Positions 44,781-54,200 of a DNA stretch of 64,000 nucleotides are shown here, piece by piece. The stretch comes from Labilithrix sp. Its GTDB lineage: Bacteria > Myxococcota_A > Polyangia > Polyangiales > Polyangiaceae. Each line of letters starts with the position of its first letter. Positions within the stretch are counted from its first letter, which is position 1. The position numbers and the translations under genes are program-made. The DNA lies in assembly GCA_019637225.1 (NCBI GenBank), contig JAHBWC010000013.1:55139-119138 (forward strand). Direction: 5' to 3'. The notes under the pieces were generated by a model. The model did no database searches. It saw nothing but the letters and a program-made list of their open reading frames with translations, and was not told the origin of the DNA.

Positions 44781-45702
44781 ATCGGAGCAGGCCCTCGAGG
44801 AGCTCCGCGCGTTCGTCGCTGTCGTCGATGCCCAGGGCTTCCGCGCGGCGGCCCGCGCGACGCGTGGACGAAAGGCCACGCTCAGCCGGCGCGTGCAGGA
44901 CCTCGAGACGCGCCTTGGCGTGCCGCTCCTCGTGCGCACGACCCGGTCGATGCGTCTGACGGAGGAGGGCCGCGCGTACTTCGAGCACGCCTCGCGCGCG
45001 CTCGCGTCGGCGCGCGACGCGGAGTCGGTGGTCCTCTCCGCGAAGGCGACGCCTCGTGGAGTCTTGCGCGTGATGACGGCAGCGGCGCTCGCGTCCTCCG
45101 TCCTCGACGAGGTCGTCATGCGCTACCTCGCGAAACATCCACACGTGAGGGTCGTTCTCCACACGACGGAGCGACGCCTCGACATGGTGCGAGAGGGATT
45201 CGATCTCGCGGTGTGGGGCGGCCCGCTCGAGGACTCGTCGCTCGTCGCGCGGAGGCTCGGCGTTGCCTCGGGAGGCTACTTCGCGAGTCCGCGGTATCTC
45301 GCGCGACGATCGGCGCCGGAGTCCCCCGACGATCTCGCGGCGCACGATCTCGTCACGATCACCAAGGGGCACGGGACGACGGAATGGACGTTTGTGGCGG
45401 GCGGGAAGGAAAAGCGCATCGCGATCCGCCCGCGTCTCGTCGTCAACGACGTCGAGCTCGCCGTTCGCGCGGGCGTCGCCGGCATGGGGATCGCGCCTGC
45501 GCCCATGTCGATCGCGGAGCCCTACGTCGCGAAGAAGAAGCTCGTTCAAGTGCTCCGGGAGTGGACGCCACCGGGAGTCGACATCCACGCCGTCTTCCCA
45601 CCGGGCGGCGCGCTCGTCCCGAAGACGCGCGCCTTCGTGGACCTCTTGCAGGAACGATTCGGCGGGGCCGCGCGAAAGAGCGTGCGGCACCCGACTCCTT
45701 GA
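44770..45702 (+). CDS. LysR-family regulator (310 aa)
   Basis: The HTH lies at residues 7-66 (ELRAFVAVVDAQGFRAAARATRGRKATLSRRVQDLE), followed by an effector domain (LRVMTAAALASSVLDEVVMRY, VAGMGIAPAPMSIAEPYV). It resembles the CrgA/DsdC-like LysR group often linked to small oxidoreductases. It is divergent from the aldo/keto reductase and likely controls it. It is convergent with the alpha/beta hydrolase gene, from which a palindromic region separates it. Confidence 0.9.
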   Translation: MEYQSEQALEELRAFVAVVDAQGFRAAARATRGRKATLSRRVQDLETRLGVPLLVRTTRSMRLTEEGRAYFEHASRALASARDAESVVLSAKATPRGVLRVMTAAALASSVLDEVVMRYLAKHPHVRVVLHTTERRLDMVREGFDLAVWGGPLEDSSLVARRLGVASGGYFASPRYLARRSAPESPDDLAAHDLVTITKGHGTTEWTFVAGGKEKRIAIRPRLVVNDVELAVRAGVAGMGIAPAPMSIAEPYVAKKKLVQVLREWTPPGVDIHAVFPPGGALVPKTRAFVDLLQERFGGAARKSVRHPTP

Positions 45703-45723
45703 TCTCTGCGGCGGGATGGGCCG

Positions 45724-45761
45724 CCGGCAATGCCGGGAAACAGCGCGTCCGCGAGCGGACG
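45724..45761. terminator. Paired palindromes between convergent LysR and hydrolase genes
   Basis: CCGGCA-A-TGCCGG (45724-45736) and CGTCCGC-GA-GCGGACG (45746-45761) stand side by side in the 81-bp gap between two convergent stops. They can form two hairpins and may terminate both transcripts. Confidence 0.45.
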
Positions 45762-45783
45762 TCTGCCGCGCTCGCCTGAGCGG

Positions 45784-46632
45784 TCAGGCGGCCTGCGCGA
45801 GCTCCGGGACGAGGTGTGGTTGCCAGAGCACCTCCTTCATCTCCGGCCGAAAGAAGCCGAAGTGACCGATGCGTCGCACGCCCAGATCGAGCGGAGCGAA
45901 GCGACGCATCGCTTTCGGTGCGCCGCGGTAAAACCCGTGGAGCGAGTCGATGTTTCTCTCCGACATCATCTCGTCGTCGGTGAAGGAGAACGACGTGATC
46001 GGCGTCGTGACGTCGGCGAACAGCGCCTCGACCTCGGGGCCCTCCGCGCCGACCGCGTAGTTTCGATCGAGACACCACTTGCGCCACTGCGCGATGACTC
46101 CCTTCGGGAGATCGCCCACCATTCCGAGCATCCGTCCCGGAAAATAGCCAAAGAGCGGCGTCGTCAGCGGGACGGCGCCCCACCAGAAGATCCAGACCTT
46201 GCGGCGTAGCGGGGCCGCGTTCTCGCGCCAGTATCCACTGCCCGTCGCGATGGTGACGATCTTGGCTGCGCGTGCGCGATTCGGCGCGAAGGGGACGATC
46301 TGTCCGCCAAGGCTGTGGCCGAGCCACGTGAGCGGCACATTCGGCTCGAGCTCCGCCAACGCGTTCAGCGCCGCGGCGGTGTCCTGCTCGGCCCACGTCG
46401 CGATCGTCGCGTCGAGTCGTGCGAGTGGCCCTCGACGCGAGCGGCCCATCCCGCGGTAGTCGAAGGTCATGACCGTGAAGCCCTGCTCCGCGAGCCAGAG
46501 CGCGAACGATTCGTAGAAGCGTTGGGGCACTCCCATCGCACCAACGACCAGGACGGCGCCTCTCGCCTCCTTCGCGACGAAGACCCGTGCCGAGAGAGAG
46601 ACGCCGTCGCTCGCGGTCAGCTCGATGTCCAT
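45784..46632 (-). CDS. Alpha/beta-hydrolase fold protein (282 aa)
   Basis: The protein has the nucleophile elbow WLGHSLGGQ (Ser about residue 98) and FDYRGMGRSRRG before it. Two late candidate residues are the Asp in FADVTTPITSF and the His in RIGHFGFFRPEMKEVLW. The KVWIFWWGAVPLTTPLFGYFPGRML lid-like insertion is hydrophobic. It belongs to the alpha/beta hydrolase clan; the reaction is unknown. The ATG at 46632 (MDIELTASDG) is favoured. It is divergent from a LysR gene with an intervening palindrome. Confidence 0.83.
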   Translation of the reverse strand: MDIELTASDGVSLSARVFVAKEARGAVLVVGAMGVPQRFYESFALWLAEQGFTVMTFDYRGMGRSRRGPLARLDATIATWAEQDTAAALNALAELEPNVPLTWLGHSLGGQIVPFAPNRARAAKIVTIATGSGYWRENAAPLRRKVWIFWWGAVPLTTPLFGYFPGRMLGMVGDLPKGVIAQWRKWCLDRNYAVGAEGPEVEALFADVTTPITSFSFTDDEMMSERNIDSLHGFYRGAPKAMRRFAPLDLGVRRIGHFGFFRPEMKEVLWQPHLVPELAQAA

Positions 46633-46661
46633 ACCCTTCGAGTAGCACCCCACCGGGGGTC

Positions 46662-46682
46662 GTTCGAGTGGCATAATCGAAC
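46662..46682. promoter_or_regulatory. Probable LysR operator between hydrolase and LysR genes
   Basis: GTTCGA-N9-TCGAAC is a perfect 6+6 palindrome in the 74-bp divergent region. An extra half site TTCGAGTAGCA (46637-46647) repeats the TTCGAGTGGCA of the palindrome 26 bp upstream. This two-part layout fits LysR recognition and activation sites. Confidence 0.6.
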
Positions 46683-46706
46683 AAGACTTTTGCGTACTGT
46701 GCACGA

Positions 46707-47639
46707 ATGAACGAGCTCGAAGCCGCGCAGGTGTTTCTCCAGGTCGTGAAGTCGGGCGGGTTCACCGGTGCCGCACGCGCCTTCGGTCGAAGCGCCTCCA
46801 CGTTGTCGCGCGTCGTGGCTGCGCTCGAAGCGCACCTCGGCTCGCAGCTGATCGCGCGAACGACGCGGAGCCTGCATGTCACCGAGGCGGGCGTCGTCTA
46901 CCAGGCCCACGCCGAGCAGCTCGTCGCGACGAGCCGAGCGGCGCACGATGCTCTCGCCGAGCTGCGGGGCGGCGTCCCGCGGGGCACCTTGCGCGTCTCG
47001 ATGCCGGTGTCCGTCGGCGAGCGTCTGCTCGCGCCACACCTCCCGCGCTTTCGCGACGCCCATCCCGAGCTGCGCCTCGAGATCGACCTCTCCGACCGGA
47101 ACGTCTCGCTCGCCCAAGGCGGCTTCGACCTCGCGATCCGTGTCGGTCGGCCCCCGGACAGCTCGCTTCGCGCGCTCTTGCTCGGGCGGATTCCGATCCT
47201 TCTCGTCGCGAGCCCCAAGTACCTGCGGAAGCGCGGGAGTCCCACGCGGCCGCGTGATCTCGCGGCTCATGATTGCATCGCGGTCGGTCCCCCGAGTCGC
47301 TTCCTCGACTGGACCTTCTATCGCGGCCGGCGTCGAGAGCAGGTCGGCGTCGAGGGCGTCGTCCAGACGAGCAGTCCGACGCTCGGCGTTCAGCTCGCCG
47401 CGACGGGGATGGGCCTCGTTCGCACGACCGAGTGGCTCGTTCGGGACGAGCTTCGGCGCGGAACGCTGGCGCACGTGATGCCGTCGTGGTCGTGCGACCA
47501 TCCGCAGCGAGGCGGCGTGCCGGTCTACGTCATGTATGCGCAGGCCGGCGGTGCCCTTCCTCCTGGCAAGTCGCGCGTCTTCGTCGCGATGGTGAAGGAC
47601 ATCATGGCCACCGAGGTCGTCCCGCGGGAGCGCGGGTAG
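46707..47639 (+). CDS. LysR-family regulator (310 aa)
   Basis: It has an N-terminal HTH (LEAAQVFLQVVKSGGFTGAARAFGRSASTLSRVV) and a substrate-binding domain (RGTLRVSMPVSVGERLLAPHLPRF, VQTSSPTLGVQLAATGMGL). It is close to the group of LysR proteins controlling hydrolases and reductases, as is the regulator at 44.8 kb, so the two modules may have arisen by duplication. It is divergent from the hydrolase gene with an operator between them. Confidence 0.9.
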   Translation: MNELEAAQVFLQVVKSGGFTGAARAFGRSASTLSRVVAALEAHLGSQLIARTTRSLHVTEAGVVYQAHAEQLVATSRAAHDALAELRGGVPRGTLRVSMPVSVGERLLAPHLPRFRDAHPELRLEIDLSDRNVSLAQGGFDLAIRVGRPPDSSLRALLLGRIPILLVASPKYLRKRGSPTRPRDLAAHDCIAVGPPSRFLDWTFYRGRRREQVGVEGVVQTSSPTLGVQLAATGMGLVRTTEWLVRDELRRGTLAHVMPSWSCDHPQRGGVPVYVMYAQAGGALPPGKSRVFVAMVKDIMATEVVPRERG

Positions 47640-47733
47640 AGGTTTCTGTGGGGTGAGCGCGCCGGTTCCCAAGGCCCCGGGCTGCCGGCGCCCCGCCCTG
47701 GTCTGCGCGGCGAACTTGGGAGAGACTCGCGAG

Positions 47734-49203
47734 ATGCCGGATCCGGTCTTCGTACGCGGGAGGGTCCGTTCCGGCGGAGCGTCGGTCGCATGGCTTCACG
47801 GCGTGGCGAAGACTCCGGTCTTTCGCCGCGGAGGCGAGCCACGGCTCGTCCTGGAGCTCGAGGACGGCTCCGATCTGTCGGTCGACATCGCGTCGCGACA
47901 GCCTCGGTTGACGGGCTTCGAGAAGCGCGCGCGCGGAGCCTGGAGCACGATCCTCGAGGTTCCCGCCGCGGCTGCGTACGAGCGCGACATCGTTCCGCCG
48001 TTCACGGAGGTCGAGCTCGTGTGGATCGAGGTCGCCGCGGGCGACGACGTCGTCGTGGGAGGCTCCGTCTCGGAGGAGGCCTTCGCCGCGGACGGCGGGC
48101 CACGGGCTGCGCCCACGACGCGTCCGTCCGCGATGATCGCGCGCGTCATCGCCGTCGGGGAGGACGCGAACGCGCGCGCCGTCGCAGAGCTCGAACGCGA
48201 GCGCGCGGCGGTGAAGCGAGAGGCGCCGGCACGAGATAAGGCGCCGACGGACGCCGGAGACCCGCGGACCCGACCGCTACTCGCGGCCTACGCCCCCGCC
48301 GCGCTCGTGCTCGCGGTCGCCGTGGCCTTCGGGATCGCGCGATCCTTCGGGTGGCAGCGCGACCAGCAGGCGTGGACGCTGCTCGTCCTGCTCGTCGCGA
48401 TGGCGTTCGCGCTACGACCGGCGAGGTTCATGCCGGACTTTCACGCCCGGACACGGTCGATCGAGACCGTTGGTTACGGGACCATGATGGTCACGCGGAT
48501 GGTGCTTGGAGTGATCCCCGTCGCGCTCGTCTTGCAGTCGGTCGGGACCGATCTCTCGCTCTCGGACCGCGCCGCGACCTTTCTCGCGGCCTTCTTCCTC
48601 CTGGCGTGGGCGGTCACCGTCGTGCTCGTGGATCTGCACCCGCACCGCACGCTCGCCGGCCTCTTGAACGCACCGCGATGGACGTCCGGCAGCGGCACCG
48701 CCGGATGGGCCGGGATCGAAGGCGTCGTCCGCGATCCGACGCCCATCGAGATCGCCGGCACACGCGCGGCGATCGGGCTCGTCATCCGGATGAGCAAGGG
48801 ACTCGGCTCGAACCCGGACGAGGAGGAGGGGAGGACCTTGCTCCGGGCGGGCACCTACGTGATCGACGTCGGGAGTACGCCGATCGTCGTCGATCCGGAG
48901 GAGACGATCTGGGCGAGCACGGCGCGGCGGCATCCCGAAGACTCGACGTCGCGCTACGACATCGAGGAGTGGATCCCCGTCGGGGGCCGCGTCCTGGCGT
49001 GCGGCCGAATCGAGGAGAAGAACGGAGAGCTGCACCTGCACGCCCAGGGGACGCGGCCCGCCGCCGTCTTCGCGACCGGCGCGGCCGGCGATCCTGCCGC
49101 CTTCGCTCGTGCCGTCCGGCGCCACCGCCTGACGACGATCGCCGTGCTGGTCGGCGCAGCGGCCGCCGCGCTCCTGCTGCTAGACCCTCGCGGTTGGTCG
49201 TAG
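47734..49203 (+). CDS. Membrane protein with GIDE-like C-terminal domain (489 aa)
   Basis: A soluble N-terminal part (1-180) precedes two clusters of transmembrane helices: PLLAAYAPAALVLAVAVAFGIA with WTLLVLLVAMAFALRPARF, and MVTRMVLGVIPVALVLQSV with FLAAFFLLAWAVTVVLV. The C-terminal part (GIEGVVRDPTPIEIAGT...VIDVGSTPIVVDPEETI...IEEWIPVGGRVLACGRI) resembles the GIDE domain of bacterial E3-like proteins, though I am not certain. A last helix closes the protein. The ATG at 47734 has a GGGAGAG site before it. Role unknown. Confidence 0.65.
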   Translation: MPDPVFVRGRVRSGGASVAWLHGVAKTPVFRRGGEPRLVLELEDGSDLSVDIASRQPRLTGFEKRARGAWSTILEVPAAAAYERDIVPPFTEVELVWIEVAAGDDVVVGGSVSEEAFAADGGPRAAPTTRPSAMIARVIAVGEDANARAVAELERERAAVKREAPARDKAPTDAGDPRTRPLLAAYAPAALVLAVAVAFGIARSFGWQRDQQAWTLLVLLVAMAFALRPARFMPDFHARTRSIETVGYGTMMVTRMVLGVIPVALVLQSVGTDLSLSDRAATFLAAFFLLAWAVTVVLVDLHPHRTLAGLLNAPRWTSGSGTAGWAGIEGVVRDPTPIEIAGTRAAIGLVIRMSKGLGSNPDEEEGRTLLRAGTYVIDVGSTPIVVDPEETIWASTARRHPEDSTSRYDIEEWIPVGGRVLACGRIEEKNGELHLHAQGTRPAAVFATGAAGDPAAFARAVRRHRLTTIAVLVGAAAAALLLLDPRGWS

Positions 49204-49281
49204 TCGAAGCGTGCTGCCCCGCATGATGCCGCGTTGGAGGAGCGCCTCGATGCGCGCCAGCACCTCGTCGAGTGTCGTCAT
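49180..49281 (-). CDS. Very small ORF with strong ribosome-binding site (33 aa)
   Basis: The ATG at 49281 is preceded by AGAGGAG at an ideal distance on the minus strand. It opens MTTLDEVLARIEALLQRG, an amphipathic helix, and ends after a basic tail (MRGSTLRLRPTARV). It overlaps the 3' end of the opposite-strand gene by 24 nt and lies 86 nt after the HEAT-repeat gene on the same strand. I recognise no family. The ribosome-binding site and amphipathic start argue that it is translated. Confidence 0.45.
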   Translation of the reverse strand: MTTLDEVLARIEALLQRGIMRGSTLRLRPTARV

Positions 49282-49367
49282 GCGTCAGCTCCTCTGCGAA
49301 CCTGGCAAGGTTCAATCGTCGTGGCCGACGGTTCCCGGATCGAGCCTCATCACCGGCCCGGGCTCTA

Positions 49368-51251
49368 CTACGCGCCGTCGCGAATGCGGATCATCCGGGC
49401 GCGCGTCTGTGGGTCGAGGTCGTCCTGCTCTACCAGTGTGTCGAGGATCGCGCGTCCCATCGGCGAGTCCTTTCGCTTCACCATGAAGTTCGCGAGGGCC
49501 TGCATGTTCGTCGAGTGGATCTTCTTCTTCTCGACGTAGCCGAGGAGCGCCTGGAGCTCTTGCTCGCTGACGTTCTTCCGATCGAGGGACGCGAGCGCCT
49601 GGAGCTGCACGCCCAGACGCTCGTCGCCGATCAGCTCGATGAGCGTCCGGCGCACCTCCGGCGAGTCGAAGCGCCGAAGCGCGCCGGCGACCGCCACGCG
49701 GACGTCGTGCTCCGGATCGTGGCTCTGGAGGCGGATCGCGAGCGCGTCCTCTTCGAGCGCGGCGTTTCCGAGCGCCTGGATCAGAATCACGCGATCCCGG
49801 AAGCTCTTCGCGGCGTAGAGATCGAGCACCAGCGCGTCATCGAGCTCTCTCGCGTACAGGCGGTCGGTCTTGGCCACCGCCGAGATCAGATCGCCGAGCG
49901 CGATCGCCGACGCGCGGCGCATCGGTGTGTCGTCTTCCTCCTTCGCCTTCGCGTAGCGCGCGGCGACGAAGTCGGTGAGCCCCCTCGTCGGCTGCGAGAA
50001 GAACCCGAGGCGCATGAAGAGGATCGCCTCCTCGGGGCTCCCTCTTCGAAGGATGCGCGCGTCCGGATCGAACGCCCGCATCGCGGCGGCCTGCGCCGCT
50101 TCGTGCCCCGTGGAGGAGAGGACGTCGATCGTGAGCGCCTGAGCGTCGACGTCGAGCTCCTTCATCCGATCGACGAGCTCGTCGCACTTGTCGGGGTGGA
50201 GCTCGAGGTAGCCCATCGCGACCCATCCCCAGCGGGTGCTTCCTCCCTTGGGGACCGCAGCAGCGAGACGGATGTCGTCGACGATGCTCTCGATCGTCAC
50301 GCCCACGGTTCGCTGCTCGAGCCTCGCGCGCCTGGCTTCCTCCGTCTCACCGGCGTCGGCCGCGAGCGGCGACAGCGGAACGTCGGCGAAGCCCGCGCGC
50401 GCCGTCGTCACGTCGAAGTCGCGGGTCGCCTTCTTCTTCAGCGAGAACGAGGTGCTCGACGTGATGTCCTTCTGCTCGGGGGAACGCGCCGCCTCGAGCT
50501 TCTCCGTCTCGACCACCTCAGCGAGCGTTCCGTCTTCGGGATCGATCGCGACGTGCCCTTTGCTCTCGAGCGTCTGCGGGGGCGGCTCCCCGACCGGCCA
50601 AGCCCCGAGCACGTCGTACCTCTCTCTCGTCCGGGTGATCAGGCGCGGTTGCCCTGGATCGCGCGCGAAGCGAACGGGCCCCCGTCCGCTCGGCCCGTCG
50701 AGATCGGCCGACGCCGAGGCTCCCGGAGCGATCACCCGCACGCCGAGCTCGGTCACGACGGCGTGCATCAGGTAGCGAAACAGCGCCGGGTCGGCCGGCC
50801 GAAACCGCACGCGCGAGATCTCGCCGCTCGGCTTGACGACGATCTCGACCGATCTCCCTTCCAGGACCTCGCGCGCGACATCCATCGACGGGAGCAGCGG
50901 CTTTCCGAGGGCGTTGACCTCCGCGCGCGTGAGGTGCTCGAAGCGAGCCCCGAGGACGACCTCGTCGCCTTCGCGGCCGTACGACGAGACGACCAGATCG
51001 CCGTCGAGGGCGACCTTGGTCTCGATGCTGCCGCCGCCACCTTCCGTCGGCGTCGCGGCAGCCATCATCACCCTGGACGACGTCGTCGTGGTCCAGGTGA
51101 GCGCGTAGACTTCTTCCTTTCCCGCGGGCCATTCCAGGGTCGTACGCGGCTCCCCGCCTTCGACCGAGCCCGACCGCGCTCGCGCGAGCGCCGCGCCGAC
51201 GAGGGCGAGCGCGACGACGGCGACCAGGACGCGCAGCCGCTGGCGGGTCAT
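49368..51251 (-). CDS. Exported HEAT-repeat protein (627 aa)
   Basis: A signal peptide (RVLVAVVALALVGAALARA) precedes a beta-rich N-terminal half (LDGDLVVSSYGREGDEVVLGARFEHL; EGRSVEIVVKPSGEISRVRF). A linker with Lys-rich segments (SFSLKKKATRDFDV) follows, then a C-terminal half of HEAT-type helices (RVILIQALGNAALEEDALA, VRVAVAGALRRFDSPEVRRTLIELIGD). The beta-then-HEAT order recalls the N-terminal module of large lipid-transfer (vitellogenin-like) proteins, but this is only a resemblance. It starts 8 bp after the 1069-aa gene, so both form an operon. Confidence 0.78.
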   Translation of the reverse strand: MTRQRLRVLVAVVALALVGAALARARSGSVEGGEPRTTLEWPAGKEEVYALTWTTTTSSRVMMAAATPTEGGGGSIETKVALDGDLVVSSYGREGDEVVLGARFEHLTRAEVNALGKPLLPSMDVAREVLEGRSVEIVVKPSGEISRVRFRPADPALFRYLMHAVVTELGVRVIAPGASASADLDGPSGRGPVRFARDPGQPRLITRTRERYDVLGAWPVGEPPPQTLESKGHVAIDPEDGTLAEVVETEKLEAARSPEQKDITSSTSFSLKKKATRDFDVTTARAGFADVPLSPLAADAGETEEARRARLEQRTVGVTIESIVDDIRLAAAVPKGGSTRWGWVAMGYLELHPDKCDELVDRMKELDVDAQALTIDVLSSTGHEAAQAAAMRAFDPDARILRRGSPEEAILFMRLGFFSQPTRGLTDFVAARYAKAKEEDDTPMRRASAIALGDLISAVAKTDRLYARELDDALVLDLYAAKSFRDRVILIQALGNAALEEDALAIRLQSHDPEHDVRVAVAGALRRFDSPEVRRTLIELIGDERLGVQLQALASLDRKNVSEQELQALLGYVEKKKIHSTNMQALANFMVKRKDSPMGRAILDTLVEQDDLDPQTRARMIRIRDGA

Positions 51252-51259
51252 GGATCCGA

Positions 51260-54200
51260 TCAGGGCGTCCCGCGGAGCTTGTACGGCCTGATGGCCGAGT
51301 TGCAGTAGGTCTCTTCGGGGTAGGGGGAGCACGTCTTGCTGGTGTCCACGACGTGCTTCAAGCAGTACGGACGCTGGAGTGCGATCGTCGGGTTCTGCCC
51401 CGCGATGCACCGGATCTGGGCCGTGTCGACGTTCCTGTCCGAGGCCCACCTCAACAGCTTGACGGGCGCGGTCGCGTCCGAGCCCCAGAGCTTCACGGAC
51501 TCGTGGATGCCGTCCCACCCGAAGAGCGTCGCCTCGTAGGTCGCCGCCAGCGGAGGCGCGCCGACGCGGACGTAGGCCGATACGCGTCCCGACAGAGCCT
51601 CGACGGAGAGGTTGCTCCCCGACAGCATGGACGCTTGACCGCCGGTGGGGATGGTCACCATCGCGCCCGTCGGCAGCCCGAGCCGGACGAGGAGGAGATC
51701 GACGCGGAGGCCGGCGGCGGCGACGCCGACGTCGAGCGACGCGTCGCCGAACGCGTCGGCGCGCGCGAACGGCTCGAACTGAGCGCCGCTCTGGAAGCCG
51801 TAGGTCACGCCCTCGCTCGCCTTCGTCCGGTCCGCGCAGGCGGCGGGACCGTTGACGGTCCCGAACTCCTTCATCACGGCGCCGGCGATCGCGCTACCGC
51901 CGAAGAAGACGTGGAGCGCGACGGGGCCAACCATCGTCCAGAAATCCGCGCGCGCCCCGCCGAGGAAGGCGACGGGAGCCGGAATCTGGAGCGCCGGCGT
52001 GGTGCCTCGGACGCGGTCACGCTTCTCGAAGAGCGCGACCCAGCGCGTCGGGTGCTCGAAGTCCCTGTAGCGCCCCACCGCCGTGTACCAGACGCCGTCG
52101 CCGGTCGTCTCTGCGGTCGCGTTGCCGTCGATGACCTCGATGGGGGAGCCGAAGAAGTGGAACCCGGCGGACCCTCTCAAGGTCGACGAGCCGACGGGCT
52201 TGCACCACGCGCCGTCGTCCATCTGGGCCCCGCCGTTCTTCAGCTCCCAGCCGAGGTTGAACTCGAGGAACGCTCCGAACGTCGAGCTGTCTCCGATCGT
52301 CCACTTGTCACCGGACGATTCGCCGACGACGCCCTGGGACTTGATCGGGATTTGCCTGACCTTCTCGGCGTTCGCGCGGAGGTAGCTCTCGACGTCTCGA
52401 TCGGCGCGCTTGCCTTCACACGCGAAGCGCTGGCCCTTCTGCGGCGTCGCCTCGATGTAGAGCGAGACGTCGTGCTGGTCCGCCGAGAAGTCGTGACGCA
52501 GCTCGCACGGGTAGATGAACGTCTGCTTCGTCGGGTCCTTCAGCGTGGCGAAGGCGCCCTGCGTCGCGGTGTTGCACTTGTCGAAGTCCGTCTGCACCTC
52601 CGCGTCGAAGTACGACATCGCGAAGCGGGAGAACTTCTCGTAGGACCAGTCGCAGCTGTTGCCGAGGTCGTTTCCGACGGGCTCGGCCAAGCAGCCCTCC
52701 GCGCCGAGGTCGTACTCCTTGATCACGAGATCGGTGAGCTGCCTGGCGACGGCGTCCATCGCCGCTTCGAGGGAGGGCCTCTTCGCCGCCCAGGCCGCCT
52801 CGCACGTCTGCCCGCCGAGGCCCGTCGTGACCTGCGCGCTCGTGTACGTCGACCTGCCGCCGATGCCCTTCGTCATCGCCGGGGCCGTCTGCGAGTACTG
52901 AGATGCCTGACCGCCCGCCGCCTTCTGCTTGAACTGTGCTCCCTGAGCGGTGGGGAGGCGAACCTTGCCGGTGAGCCCGGAGGGGCTGCCTTTCAGCCCT
53001 CGCACCGCGCCCGCGACGAGGCCCTGTTCGACGCCGATCCACGAGTCGTAGACTTGCGGACTGCCGACGTCGACGCCCCACCCCGCGAACCTCGTCGGAT
53101 CCGGATTGATGACCGCCCAACCCTGGATCTTCATCAAGAGCTCGTGGAGCTGGTTTGGCGTGTTCGTCGGCGGGGCGCTGCAGCAGGCGTGCGGGATTCG
53201 CGCGCAGACGAGCTGATCCTGGATCGAGTCCCTCGAGAGGATCAGCTCCAGGTAGCGGTCCTGTCGCGCCTGGCGCTCGGCATACTGATCGTCCGAGAGG
53301 CGGTAGCGCGACTCGATCTGCTGCTTGAGGACCTTGTGGAGGTTGAAGCGCGTGCCCCCCGGCGCGCTCATGTACCTCTTGTGGCCGTCCCCGTACTTCG
53401 TGACCCGCGTGAGGACCTCCGTCGCTTTCGCCTCGTTGCCCGCGTTCGTCACGATCGTGGGCGGCAGGAAGAACGGGTTGCGCGGGAGTACGCGGGTGTG
53501 ATCGTAGGTAACGTTCGGCCGCGGCCACGCGGAGGGCATCGTGGCGCCGCCGAACTGCGTCAGCGTCGCCTTCTCGAGGTTCACCGGCGAGCCGGGATCG
53601 GTCGCGAGCGCGAAGATGCCCCGGTAGTCGCGTGAGAGTTGCTTCGCGGCGTACCTGAACCGCAAGTAGTCGTACCAACGCTGGTACGCGTACTCGGCGC
53701 AGGAGTTGATGGCCATGTTCGCCGCGGTCGGTTGCCCGTTCCCGACCCACAGGCCCTCGACGGTGAACTGGCTGAAGAGGTCGTTCGTGGCCTGCTCGAC
53801 CTGCGGCGTGGAGCTCCCACCCGAGAGCACGAGCCCCTGGTGAATGCCGAAGATGCTCCCGCGACTCTTGTTCATCTTCGGGAGCCATTGCCCGACGCTG
53901 ATCGTGCCGAACGTTCCGGAGCCGGAGCCCGAGAGCACGATGTTCATTCCGCCGACGCCCGACGAGAGGGCGGTCGCGCCGTTCGGTGGCGGCGCGGGCG
54001 GCTTCGACGCCGGCACGGGCCTCGTGTTCGTGAGGCCGAGGTACGGCACCTGCCGGCCGCCCATCGCCGTGCCGGGCGGGATGTGAAGCGCGGTCGGTGT
54101 CGCGGGGCTCAAGGCGTGCGGCGTCGCAAACTTCGGCGCCGCGGCGGGGAAGACGAGCTCCTCTTCCTTTGCGCCGCCCCTGCAATAGTCGTCGAAGAGT

